Assembly (NCBI RefSeq): GCF_036711975.1 | Contig: NC_091972.1 | Coordinates: 7,817,001-7,881,000, forward strand | Length of the DNA stretch: 64,000 bases | Direction: 5' to 3' | Source of the DNA: Onthophagus taurus | Lineage: Eukaryota; Arthropoda; Insecta; Coleoptera; Scarabaeidae | Part shown: positions 10,792 to 22,900 of the stretch, piece after piece | How positions within the stretch are numbered: position 1 is the stretch's first letter | Layout: every line of letters begins with the position of its first letter | The notes under the pieces: model-generated | What the model saw: the letters and a program-made list of their open reading frames with translations, nothing else | Database searches by the model: none | Told to the model about the DNA's origin: nothing | Made by a program: the position numbers and the translations under genes

Positions 10792-13700
10792 ATGTCGTTT
10801 AAAATGGCTTTGTTAGATAGGTGTTTTTGTTGTAATTTGGCTATTGGTTGCGGATTTTTAGGAATTTATTTATTGGTAAGTTAAAATTAATTTATTGCAA
10901 AAAAAAAACGATTTACAAAACATTGAAATGTATGAAAAAATGAGAGATTAAAAAATTCATTGGCAATGAGTCATTACAAGCATGTTCATTGAAATATTTC
11001 TTTTTATAGCGTAACGATAGTGAATAAAAAAATAAAAAATTCTTATCCTTATATTTTCATTTAACCTTCAACTAAGAATCCTTTTTAAGAAACCCTCCGC
11101 AGGAAATTCACAAATCGTATTCTCTACCTGTGGTGATGTCACACGAAGTTATTGTGTTGCATTCATTCATGGTCACCTTCCTTCCTTCGATTCTTCGAAG
11201 AAAACGAAAAAAAAATCAAAAAGGAAACCGAATTTCATAGGTCGGTTCAATATCAAATACTTGATCTAGCTACTTTTTATTTAATTTTCAAATGTAAAAA
11301 GGAAGTAGAAAATTGATTAGCAAAAACAAAAATAATTTTCCTTGAAGTCAGAGCAAAAATATCTAACAACAGCATTGCTAAATTTATCATTGTCCTTCAC
11401 CTTCTCTCGATGGACACTTAGTATGCATAGTCCACCCAGCCCGTGTTACCATTCAATGGTCAGACCTGAGCCACGTCATCACTCTCCTCAATGTGATGAT
11501 AATTCAAATTATCATGAAGTGTTAAATTTGTTATGCAATTAATATCATGTCAAAACTAATCAACACATTGCAGCAAGCACAAAGGACCTTGAGGAGGATT
11601 TGTCTAATTAAGCCAAGATCGCCAAAATCACCATGTGTTGATCAACCAAAAGTAATCAACACATTGTAGCGCCTCAGCTAAACTCAACGCAGAGAATCTA
11701 TGACTTCGTTTAATTAAACCAAGGTTGCTAGCAGCCAAGGCTCTGCAATTAATATCATGTCAAGCGAAATTGATGCACCTCATCCGTAAGCAACTTCTGC
11801 TTAATTAGGCGAAGTCATAGATTCTCCGCCCAAAGTTTAATCGAGGTTGCAATATGTTGATCAATTTTGGTTAACATGATATTAATTATAGAATCTCGGC
11901 CGAAAGCACATTCAGCTAATCTTAAAGCAGCAATATCATTTGAGTCTGTAGTTTGGTGGCAGAGAGAATTAAATATGTTGGGTTAAAAACTTCGGGTGCA
12001 GTAAGCCAAAGTATATGCTGGTATATTATTTTCTTCAAACCGGCTTGATATTGAAGAAAAATATAATATATGTGAAAAATTCGACGAAAATATTCCTCCA
12101 AAGAGTTGGTAATTGTATTTAGATTTGACCTTTTTGTTGCTATACAATGCGCAGTATTTCAATTACCACCTCAATTTAATTGGGCATTAACTTGCAAAAT
12201 AAATTTCCTTTTGGCTTCTGTTTTTTTAAGAATAGCTTCAATCCTATGTTTCTTAACGTCAAGAAAATGTACCGTAAGATGGAGTTACTTGGACACGTTT
12301 TTTGCGCATTTTTCAAGATTAAAAGTGAAGAAATAAAGTTAGGGCAACAGAAACTTGTTCATCATACCAACCTAACCTTCAGGATTATATAGCTATCATA
12401 AAACATTGAAAATATCTTATACAAACAACAACAAATATATAAAAAAGTGATGTCCGAATAGCCCCGTTGTTGGGGCTTCTTGGAAACATCATAATTATAT
12501 AGGTTTACACTTTTCACTGAAGAAAGGGTAAAGTTAGGGTTGTTAAAAATGTTGTAATGTGTCGTCGCTATTCTGATAAACAGGTTGTTTCTAGCGATAT
12601 AAGAATCGATGGAATCTGGACCTAGACTGTTGTTCTTGAAGACCTTGACATGCCTCCCTTGTTTATCTAGGTATTTTTTCACCACATTTCAAATGTCGGA
12701 AATCAAAAGTTTCAGAAATCAACAGCTCCTCAGACTTGCTTAAAACGATCGGATGTCCAACGGGTCTTGAATTCCTTTCAAGCATCTTCCGTACTAATGC
12801 TGTCCGAGGCACTTTGAACTTTTCTGCGGCCTTTTTCATTGACATCCCCTTCCGAACTGCATCCATAGCCTTTTCCAAGTCTTTCACTTTGTAATTCATG
12901 TATGATTTTGACCCTGGAGTTTTTTGATACATGCGCACCATCTTTAATCAGCCATAATCAGATTATGTCACAAAAACATAATCTAACCTCGCTTTCGTGA
13001 CACAGATCTGAACACGGATGCGTTGTGTCTATGTAGCCCCGGGGTAGCCAAGTAGCTCCATCTTACGGTATGCTAACACTTAGAAGAGCGTGACTATGTT
13101 TTGTGCTATAACAATGATGATCAAGGCAATAAGGAAGTTGATTGCAAGGTTGTTAAATATAGCTGACGTCTTTTAGGGTTTGTAGCTGCTATTTCTGTTT
13201 GAAAATATACTTAATTATATCTTGTGTTTTTCTTAAACTCGTGTAATTGAAAGTGAAAAGAATACACGTAAATAAAAGAACAAATAATTAAACATAAAAG
13301 TAAAACTCTTTGGTCACGCATAAAGCTCAAGATTACACTAACGATTATGTAAGTGTACAGGGTGTCCCAATTTCGATGTCCGCAGATCGAGATCGAGATT
13401 TTAGACCTAACTTTATTTTTTTAAATGGAAACCATAGTTGACTATGACCTAAAATAATTTGTTATTTTCTTCTGATAACAAATATATATAGTTTGTGGGG
13501 TATATTTCTTATAGTTATTGAATAATTAACAAAAATTCATTTTATTCTATCTAAAACTATTGTATGCATTAAAAGTTAATGCTGTTATGGTGATAACCAT
13601 ACCATGATGGAAAACATTGTTTCCAATTATTGCCAAAATTTGTAGTAGTATTTAAAAATTCACTAACAACTCTGGCATTATGTGCTGGTGCTCCGTCATA

Positions 13701-16700
13701 TTGAAAATATATCATTTGAGACATATTTAATGGCAAATTGTCGACCAAAAGCTCAATGTGCTGCCTTAATATATTGAGGTATTTACGTGAGTTTAAGTTT
13801 TTATGGTAGATACTATATGCCAAATATCTATTGTCTAAAAACGCACACCATACATTGAACCTTAATCTTCTTTGAACACTCAGAGACTTCATCGGTCCAG
13901 ATGACATTTTGCACAAACAGCAGATTATTTAATATTTCTAAATATCATCTACAAAATTCTAATCTTAGATTAGACACGTAAATAATGAGTAAGCCCCGCT
14001 TTGTATGGTTTATACTTATTTTTCTTTCATATTCGGGAGCAGCGGCTGTTGGGTCAGACGTCTTCTTTAGTTTCTCTGCAAGATGTTGAAGGATTTATCG
14101 CAATTGAAGCCAACACATTGACTTCATCCTCTTGCAGGTCATTTTGGTATGTTTTTGCACGTGGTTTGGGGAAGGACCAAAAATCTATTAAATTTTCTGC
14201 TAATCGGCTGAAGGTCCTTACGTGCGGTTGTCTTTTTTCCGGACACCTTGTGAAATATAATTCCGCGGCTAACGTGGCATTCTTATCTGATAACATATAG
14301 CGTTCCATCATGTTACATTTTTCATAATTTTCGAAATTCATTGTAAAGTTTTATTCAGTTTTGTTATACTTTCACACTTAACATGCTAGTGCTTCGTACC
14401 AGCACATAATGTCAGAGTTGTTATCAAATTTTTAAATACAAACTTTGGCAATTATTTGATACATTATGTTCCATCATAGTATGTATGGTTTTCACCATAG
14501 CAACATTAACTTTTAAATACATACATTAGTTTTAGATCAAACAAAATGAATTTTTGTTAATTACTCAATAACTATAAGAAATATACCCCACAAACTATAG
14601 ATATTTGTTATCAGAAGAAAATAACAAATTATTTTAGGTCATAGCCAACTATGGTTTCCATTTAAAAAAATAAAGTTACGTCTAAAATCTCGAAAATAAA
14701 AGATAGGAAAAAAATTCTACCTACGCCACTGAATTCTTCGTAAAAAGTTGCCCATATAATGTTTTATTTATAATACTCCATCTTTGATAATAAGTGAGAT
14801 ATTCGCGATTGTCGTTTTCGCAAAATTTTCAGTTTTTGCCGATAGGGCGAAAACAAAAGATGATAGCTGTTCGGAGTTTTCGGCATTAGCATTTTCTCGA
14901 AAAACGAGATCATGACATGTAAGCTACTTTTTTTCTATCTCTTTTAGTTTCGGAGATAGTCTATGCGGACATCGAAATTGGGACACCCTGTACAAGAAAA
15001 ACTTGAAATCTTATTCATTTATGGCAAATGTAGAAAGAATATCAACGATGCTGCCGGTATTTATCACAGGTGTTTATCTCATGGAAAATCTGATCTCGTT
15101 CTCGTTTTGATAAAGTTGTTAAGCAGTTCACTATGGAGCGATGCAGAAGTCTGGAAAGTAAAAACTTTTTCAGTTCCACTTAAATTATCACCAATATGAA
15201 CACATCTCAGGTCATCCATCTTTTTACCAAGTAGATATGTTTTAATTACCATCAGCTGCTTTACTACAAACTTTGCCAGCATATTATATCTAGCGTTTAT
15301 TCTTTTCTATCATTCATCACACTAAAAATCGTATGTATAAAGAAACTTTCCAAAATCTTCAACTTTCTGCAGTTATATGTTCATCGAAATCGCATCACTT
15401 TGATGATATTTTAAAATTTTTACAACTAATGCTGTGTAGTCAAAACCTGATTAATCTTAACTTGAAAAAATCAGAACGATTCAATCGAAAAATATACTAT
15501 AAGCAAATAAATTTTGTGTGCATTACAACGATTAAACTTTATAACCCATCATAGGTAATAAACGCACCTCACAGAATTATTTTTTTATTACTGGCACTAA
15601 TAATTTTTCTTATACACTCTCTTAATTAAACCGCGCATTATCATGTCTATTGTTTCGTTAATTGCATGTTCCACGAGTTTAACAGTTTTAACACTAACGA
15701 TGGAAAAAAGAAGATTTAACCGTGTGTAAAGATTGTTCATTCGGCGTTAATAATTATTTAAAGAATCGACCGAGAAAAATTTATAACAATGATAACGTTA
15801 GTTAGAAAGTTTTTTTTTGTATTCTTTCTAACTAAATTATTTTTAATTTAATTTAGTTTTAATTTTCCCTTAATGACACTTTTATGTTTTTATAACCCAT
15901 TTACACATCTATTTCCTGTCCTCATCAACCTTGACCACTACTTCTTGTTTTTCTTGGATTAAATTGCATCCATTAGGTGGATTGCATTGCATCTTTTAGA
16001 TTCCGATTTAAAACGAAACGGGATCTTACCCGCATTATTTATTTTTTTCATTCCGTTATTTGAATGAACTAGAAAAAAAAGAAATCGAAGAAAAATAATT
16101 AATTTCACCACGTGATTGTATAATTTAATAGGGACAACTCTATTTTTCTATTTCCATATTTGTCTTAATCTAATTTTGAAAGAAAAACAAGTTGTTTATC
16201 TTTCACAAGAACCTATATTTATAATAGATTTCGAAAACAAACTTTAAGACCACCTAAGACTAAAATAAACCGTTCATGTAACGCCTATTGATTAAGAAAC
16301 AACCTGTGTGAGTGTGTGGTTCTTATGAAATCACTTGTTGCGTACCAAATCCTTTGATAATTCGTACGGGAAAATACGGCTTTTTTTTCTGATCTTAAAG
16401 AAATTTATTTGATGATTTTTGCGAATAATATTTTCAATGTTTTTTATTTATTTTCTTTGTTTTCGTCGAAAGTAGGTAACTTAAACTTTTAATTTTGAAG
16501 CGTTGTGAACTTTTATTGTCTTCTGGTAGTTAAACGGGCAGGAAATTGCTTTATTTACCCACACCAACAATGAGTTGAAGTCCTAGAAGTTCTTTTAACT
16601 TTTTTAACCTTTGCATTTCCTTTCTTACTTATTCCTTTTTTTTATGAACCATAGTTTGTCGTTGAGTTGAAAACACCATTTCCTTTTAGAAAAGATAAAA

Positions 16701-19700
16701 GAACACCTTGCGAAATTTCTTATTTTCTTTTAACAAGATTTTCTTAACTACACAGTTTGCTTAATACCATTCAAATTGTTTAACAACCGGTAAATTCTAT
16801 TTCTTTTTGTTCTCTTTGTTTATGGCCAAGAAAAAAATCAAGAAACAATAACAATTTCTTAGCCAATTCTTTAAACCAACAAAATTCTTGCTTATTTTTA
16901 TAAAACAATTCTTATTTCATTCTTGTTTACATTACAAAAGAAATTTCTTTGAAAATTATTATTTCTTAGTAACTCGTAATTTATGCTGTTAGTGTCATAA
17001 TTTCTTTGGAATTAATTCTTAAAGGTACTTGACACATTTTTCTTTAAATGGAAATAGTACACCTACGCGATACCGTTGCAATTTCATGCTGCCGAGGCGT
17101 TTAAATAGACAGGAAAAGGTCCTTTTAAAGTTTGTACGCTTTTATTCGTTATATTTCGTTTTAAACCGTTTTAAAAAAAAGCTAACCTGAGTCGAATACA
17201 CATTGTGTTAATCACTTAGTGTTCGCATTCCTTTTGTTCATTGTCATGAATTTTAAATAAAAAAAATAACACAAAAAGTTTCATGATTTCTATCTTATTA
17301 AAAATTATTAAGCCATATCCATGGTATCTCTATCTTGTCGAAGGCATCTTTTTCCGGATGAGGAGGGTTGCGAGATTCGATGATTTAAAGGGTGTGTCCA
17401 AACATTGCCGTTGTGTGTTTCCGTTCCTTTGGTTCCGTTATCTTGTGATGACGACGTTTAACTCTCATGTCGGCATTTATGTGGCCTTCCTAGGAGTCGC
17501 CTGGTGTCTGATTTTTACGTTTGGATTTTCTTTACCAATCTTTCCTCATCCATCATGTTCTCCATCCATCTTCTCTATCTGACCACATCTTGTATCTCGC
17601 ACAATTCGGTTATCCTCACACGCAGGCTTAAGCCCGTAATAATTCTTAGGGTTCTCATCTCTGTGGCTTTCATGACTTTTTCGAATGTTTCATTCTTAAT
17701 TTCTTAACTATATTTTCAAAATCTTTTCTCTCTAAGTGACCAAAGGTTGTTAATTGGATATTAGCAGTAGTTAATTTGTTCACATAATTCAAAAGATAAC
17801 AGATAATGATGAAAGATATTGAGAGAAACCAACTTGTATGGTATGGCCAACGAATGGCGGAGGACAGATTACCAAAAAAAGAAACGGAGAGTGTACCACC
17901 GCAAAAAGAGCGAGAGGAAGACAAAAGAAGGAGGAGAGGGAGTTAGAAGAGCGACAAATACAAAGTTTATGAGGTTGTCCCACTTTTAAATGGATCACAC
18001 TGTATATATATATAAATTATTAAGTGGGATTAACGATTAAAAAACTTGGAAATAAAAATTAAAACAAGAATTAATTAACCTTTTCATTTTCTTTACCTTT
18101 AATACTAATTATTTTCTAATATTATTTTAATAATAATTTTTTATTTCATTTTCAGATAGCTTATTTAATAGCTTTCGCATTCGAATTAATATGGATTTTG
18201 GAATCACACAATCAACCACCAACGGTAGCGATATTACTATGCGCGGGATATTTTACTTTGGCTCTATTCGCAGCACTTTTAGTTCACGGTTTGGCGACGG
18301 TAAATTTCCTTTATTTTATCATTATCTTATAAATTTTCTCCACGTTTCCACTTTCACCGCGGTCTTGACGACAATCAACGCAGAAACGCAACGTTACTAA
18401 TAGTAAATATCAATAAACGTAACGATTTCCTTTCGATATTTAACTCGTTTTGGTTGTATAATCGACTTAAAAAGGAGGAAATCGAAAATGTATTTATCAT
18501 TTCTTAGAACAGACAAAACCGAACCTTAGTTGGGAAAGTTTTCAATGCGTTTTTAAATTATTGTTACTATTTCGTTATGTTTTCGCTTTCTAAATGTTCC
18601 ACTTTTTAATTAAATGGGAAAAAATGTTTTTAATTAATAATCTAAATTTCCTTTTTTTTAGAAAAATACGTTTTGTCTCGTTGCTTGGATGATATCAGTA
18701 ACAATTTTAACATTTCCCGAAGCCGGATTAGTCATTTATTTAAGCATCCAATATTGGGTAAAAATTATTTAAAAAAATTTAATTATTTTATTAAATTTAA
18801 TTTTTTTATTTAGAGAATAGAAACAATATATGGAATGACAGAATTAGCATGTTGGTTAGCTAGAATTGTAGCCAACGTAATTGGATTCGTTGCAATCCAA
18901 TCGTTGTACACGATTTGGAAGGAAGAGGAATTAGTCGATAAAAGGCTACGAGATTTGAATATGACCGCAGTTACCCTTCCAAGAGATCCTGCTAGTCTTG
19001 GTGCTTTAAGTGCAGTTCACGGGTACCAAAATAACGCATACGATTCTTCGTATGACCATGTAAATAATTTAAAAAGGTACAGGATAAAAAAATCGTAATA
19101 AAAGTTATAATTAAAACATTCTTTTAGAGCAACTTCTATGCCATTACTTTGGAACACCGCTGTACCAAATAATCTTGGACCATTTCTATTTGATGGTTAT
19201 CAATTTTGTACGACAAGTGAATTTAACGCTAGCGTTTTTGTCCCAAAATCATCCCTTACTGATGGAAGCAATGAAGCAGCGGGTAAGAATATTAATAATT
19301 CATTTTATTCCATATTAATTAAATTAATTTTAGTTAAAAAATCTCAATCGTTAATGGATCTAAGAATCTTAGAAGACCATCCAATAATTGAAGAAAAATT
19401 AGCTCCGATTTATCCTCAATGGACACCGGGTCAATTTTTAGAAAATGATAGAACATATCCCGGATACACTTTAAGTTTAAATCGAAGAACTTCATCTAAA
19501 ATGACCAAATTTGCTTCGTTGGATAATTTAAACGAAGATAATAAAGGAAGTCATATAATTCAACATAGAACCGGATTTTACGCCCAACCCATCGAAAATT
19601 ATGGTGTTCCAATTTATTACGGACCTTTAGACGGCCCTGATTTTTTAATTTATAAGAAACAAATCGATAAATTTAATAGTAAAAACTCGTTAAGTAATAC

Positions 19701-19743
19701 TTCGACTGATGATGTACAGAAATATAGAGATGTTGCTTTATAA
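10792..19743 (+). CDS. Four-transmembrane protein, pasiflora/fire exit (DUF4728)-like
   Basis: Coding exons 10792-10875, 18156-18299, 18662-18757, 18814-19076, 19128-19282 and 19334-19743, all GT/AG and in phase, total 1152 nt, or 383 aa. An in-frame TAA just before the ATG fixes the start. The N-terminus MSFKMALLDRCFCCNLAIGC carries the Cys-rich leader typical of this group. Hydrophobic segments lie at about 15-44, 52-74, 79-105 and 116-137. After the fourth comes a long cytoplasmic tail (about 245 residues) with Ser/Tyr-rich stretches such as SQSLMDL and TSSKMTKFASL. Known members (pasiflora, fire exit in flies) are tetraspan membrane proteins of septate junctions or glia; whether this one acts there is inference. 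Intron 1 is 7.3 kb and full of transposons, while the others are 51-362 nt. Confidence 0.8.
11535..11895. repeat. Mosaic of direct and inverted repeats in intron 1
   Basis: GCAATTAATATCATGTCAA occurs at about 11535 and again at 11748, and in inverted form (ACATGATATTAATTAT) near 11873-11890. AATCAACACATTG occurs at 11559 and 11652, with an inverted CAATATGTTGAT at 11850. AATCTATGACTTCG (11695) is inverted as CGAAGTCATAGATT (11809). The centres of symmetry do not coincide, so it is not a single palindrome but a rearranged cluster. Confidence 0.6.
12272..13068 (-). mobile_element. Pogo-like DNA transposon, internally deleted
   Basis: 797 bp bounded by TA on both sides (12270-12271, 13069-13070). 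Terminal inverted repeats read CCGTAAGATGGAGTTACTTG on the left and, on the reverse strand, CCGTAAGATGGAGCTACTTG on the right (one mismatch). It contains a pogo-type transposase remnant on the minus strand. TA duplication, TIRs and transposase type all agree. The element is too short to hold a complete transposase. Confidence 0.75.
12430..12941 (-). pseudogene. Broken pogo-type transposase, N-terminal part
   Basis: Starts MVRMYQKTPGSKSYMNYKVK and has a pipsqueak-type helix-turn-helix (KAMDAVRKGMSMKKAAEKFK, then VPRTALVRKM), followed by the start of the CENP-B-type second HTH (SKSEELLISE). A frameshift near 12690 is followed by VKKYLDKQGRHVKVFKNN, the usual pre-catalytic block. A degraded VNLYNYDV may be the first catalytic-Asp region. 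No DDE core remains, so it is inactive. Confidence 0.7.
13358..14990 (-). mobile_element. Mariner/Tc1-like DNA transposon with long, unequal inverted repeats
   Basis: 1633 bp flanked by TA (13356-13357, 14991-14992). The outer 27 bp are perfect inverted repeats beginning CAGGGTGTCCCAATTTCGAT (13358-13384 and 14964-14990). A second, longer inverted block pairs about 13395-13565 with 14500-14695 (for example AACAAATTATTTTAGGTCAT against its complement). On the right about 270 bp separate outer and inner blocks; on the left only about 10 bp do. The interior carries transposase remnants on the minus strand. Confidence 0.8.
13569..14341 (-). pseudogene. Broken mariner/Tc1-like transposase
   Basis: Two separated minus-strand pieces. 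14341-14054 is the N-terminal part (MNFENYEKCNMMERYMLSDK, with the block AAELYFTRCPEKRQPHVRTF and a following helix-turn-helix). 13916-13569 is the catalytic middle, with FNVWCAFLDNRYLAY and the second-Asp motif YFQYDGAPAHNARVVSEFL. The segment between them that should carry the first Asp is missing or scrambled, and the C-terminal catalytic residue is lost after NNWKQCFPSW. Inactive. Confidence 0.75.
14993..17339. other. Intron 1 sequence without recognisable element
   Basis: AT-rich intron of the four-membrane-segment gene. I see no exon or transposon. The longest frames (15333, 15079) show no family resemblance. Confidence 0.4.
17340..17700 (-). mobile_element. RTE-like retroelement fragment (minus)
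   Basis: On the minus strand it reads KVMKATEMRTLRIITGLSLR, then RITELCEIQDVVR and MMDEERLVKK. This matches the conserved 'EMRFLRRIAGVSLRDRIRN..IR' block near the C-terminus of RTE-type polyproteins. Stop codons interrupt it. Confidence 0.6.
17780..18004 (+). mobile_element. RTE-like retroelement 3' fragment (plus)
   Basis: The plus strand reads DIERNQLVWYGQRMAEDRLP, then KKETESVPPQKERGRQKKEE, the 'RLxWYGHVxRM..RLPKK..WxPPGRRRRGRPKK' terminal block of RTE-type elements. The block ends near 17946. Its 3' flank ends TGGATCACACTGTA (17991-18004), the same 14 bases found after another remnant at 43751-43764. It abuts an oppositely oriented fragment, so two insertions meet here. Confidence 0.55.
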
Positions 19744-19872
19744 ATGAAATGATTCTTTTTAATCACAATAATTTGTTGTATAATGAAGGAAAAAAGATTT
19801 AATAGGAAGGAAACTGTGATAGATAAACGTATTACCATGATTTGTTATGTGTTTATAAATGTATTTTTTTAT

Positions 19873-19878
19873 AATAAA
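19873..19878 (+). terminator. Candidate polyadenylation signal of the four-membrane-segment gene
   Basis: AATAAA about 130 nt past the stop at 19743. It lies only some 40 nt before the stop codon of the convergent Asterix gene. Confidence 0.5.
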
Positions 19879-19920
19879 AACCCAACTACAACATTATTTA
19901 TCTAATTTTTCAATTAATTT

Positions 19921-22900
19921 TTAATTTCCCGATGAAGCCCATGGCGGTGTCATAGGTTGTGGGTTTTGTAAATAAGACATTACTATAGCTGAGATTGATA
20001 ACATAAATGAACTTAAAATCTAAAAATAAGAAAAATAGTTTCCTAGAATTGTTTTTGAACGTAAAAAATTATTATTACCTGTTTGGTGTCGTCGGAAAGT
20101 CTTGAATTTGCAAAACTAATGCAGGAACAATACAAAGCAACCCATGCGCACCATTTTAAACGCATCATCAATCCGCACATACTGAATATCATTCCTAAAA
20201 CAAAATAATTTTAAATGAGTTTAATTTACTTTTTCGACATGTATAAACAAAAAAGTTCTAAAATATTGCTCGAGGAGAGCTAGAACATTAACTAAATTGA
20301 TTATGTGTCAAAGTCAGAAGAAAAGGGTGATGATTTTATGCACAATCCTGATTCTTAAAATAATTGTTAAGAAATTAAGAATTGAGTTCATTTTTGTTTT
20401 TTGAATTCGAAATGTTAGAATACCACCAGTCGAACTTTTGAACGCAAATTCAAAAGATGATAACAAAGTAAGATAAATTCAACAAGATTTCAAAATGTAA
20501 TTGATGTCTAGGGCAGAGCAAAACTAACATGACCTAGGGATCTCAGACCATAGAAATAACTCCTCTAAGGACTCAAAATCATACACTTAAAGGCGATAAC
20601 CACATAAGATTTACCCGGGTATAACACTAAGCCACAGAAATGAGAGGGACCCTAGTGTACCTAACACGAGGAAACTCTACATGGACTCTAGCTTGAAGGC
20701 AAAAAATAAAACGCCATGCAAGCCGACTGGCACTCGATAATCAAGCACTAGGACTAAGAGTATGAAGTTGGCTACTGGCTATGGAAGAGTAGGTGATCAA
20801 GCATCCCATAGGAAATATGAGACTGGAAAACAGAAATCAAAACCGACAATGCATAAGATAAGCACCTGGAATATGCAATTCAGCTTTTCAATGTGCAGTT
20901 AGAGATAGTCTTGACAAAATATTACAAGAAAGAACCAAATGAACTCTGATGAACTTTGGACAGAAATGAAACACGCTATTGAGCTCACTGCTACATCTGT
21001 AAATCCTAAGAAAAACCAACAAAACAAACCATGGATAAGGCAAGATACTTAGGAAACGATCTCTGAGCGAAACAAGTTAAAAATTAAAGGATTACAAGAG
21101 AACGAAGACCAATCATATAGAACACCGAGAAAAAACATTAACAGAAGGCTTAGGATTAACAGAACGAACATGCACACCAAAACCAACCACGGGATCTATT
21201 TAAAAAAGTCAAGATGCTCTCAAAAACCCTTCTAATTAAAGATTCCACCGATGTCAGACTGACAACGACGCCTGACATCGTAGAAAAATGGTGTTGGTAT
21301 TGCAAAACTGTTATGGCCGCGCAAGAAGCTGACACACAGAAGAATCTAACGTTTGAAGTATGAGAATGTGAGTGGAAACATCACTTAGCTCAGATCATCT
21401 ATGGACAGGAAAATAACAAATAGGGGCAGCTCAGAACAAGAGATGAAGAGAAGAATTGGAATAGTAAACGAAGTTTTTTGATGGCTTGTTAAAATCTACA
21501 AAAACCCTGAAATGAAGACTTCTGAAATCTTTAGCGTTTCCTATTGCAACACATACCTCAGAATCTATATAAATGCTATATGTTGAAGCAGGATTGAACC
21601 TTTTGAAATAGTATGTTACCGAAAAATGTGGAGAATATCTTGGACTACATATCGCATTAATGCATATATTCTAGAAGAACTAAAAATATGCGATGACAGA
21701 TTACTACCAACAACGTCGCATACTTAAATTCTTCGGTTATGTAATACAGAAGGAGGCATGGAAAAACTCACGATACAGGGAAAGGTTAATGCCAAAAAGT
21801 CAAGAGTCAGATCACCGATGAAATATATAGATCAAGTAAAGAATCTGGCAGATGTCAGGTTCTTAAGTGATTCGTAAAAGACATAAACGAGTCAGCACGT
21901 CCGAAATCGGACAACGAGTGAAGAGAAAGAGATAAAACTATGAAATGAAGGCATAATTCTACTTGATATTATCATTAATATGACTAAAAAATCATACTTT
22001 TCATATCCTTTTTATTTTGAGAAAGGAATTAGGTTCTTTTATTACAAAAAAAAAATAAATAACACCAAAAAAAGCGATTAAATACAGTTTTTATTGTAAA
22101 TATCTGCCTATAGTGTAGTAAAATATAGTCGAATTCAATAAGTGAAGTAACTAAATAAGAAATATATATGATAACATGTGGTGGACGAAAAAAAAAATTA
22201 GAAATGGGAGAAATAAATAAAAATGTAGCGAGTAGACAAATAAAATATAATAAAAACGGTAATGCGTACAATATGTTATGTTTCAATTCAATTTCATTCT
22301 TTTTTTTATAGAGGAAAGAATAGGTAAAAGTTGAAAATAGGAGAGAAAAAAAAACGATACAATAACACTTCATAACAACACAGCCATTAAAGTCTACACT
22401 CTCAACTAGCTCATTCTAATAAGTTTTAAAACTTAAAAAAAGTTCTTTCCTATAAACGCCGTGTGATAAATGGGCGATAATCCCTATTTGATTCGTATAA
22501 AACGTTTTACTTTTTTATTTATTTATGACAGATTAACTTAAAGAAAACCAGTCTATTTTATTTTTATTGATAGTATTTTTTTAAAAGTAATGCATCTTCG
22601 TACTGTTTTTTGTTTTCTATTTGAAAAGGTCACAATAAAATTAAATCAGATCGTAATTATTATTATTACAAGTAACATTTTTTTTAAATTCATTTTTGTT
22701 ATTTCTGTGTCGTCAGATTCCATATTTATTTCTTAAAAAGAGCGAGGCATAGAAATAGGAATAGAAGCTCCAAATATATTTTTTTGTATGCATATTTTTA
22801 TGATAACTCTAAAAACTTAGAGAGAAATAAAAACTTCCATTTCGGTTTGATTCTAATTATTCCAGAATTACAATCTAATTTTATGAGTAAATTTTTTTCC

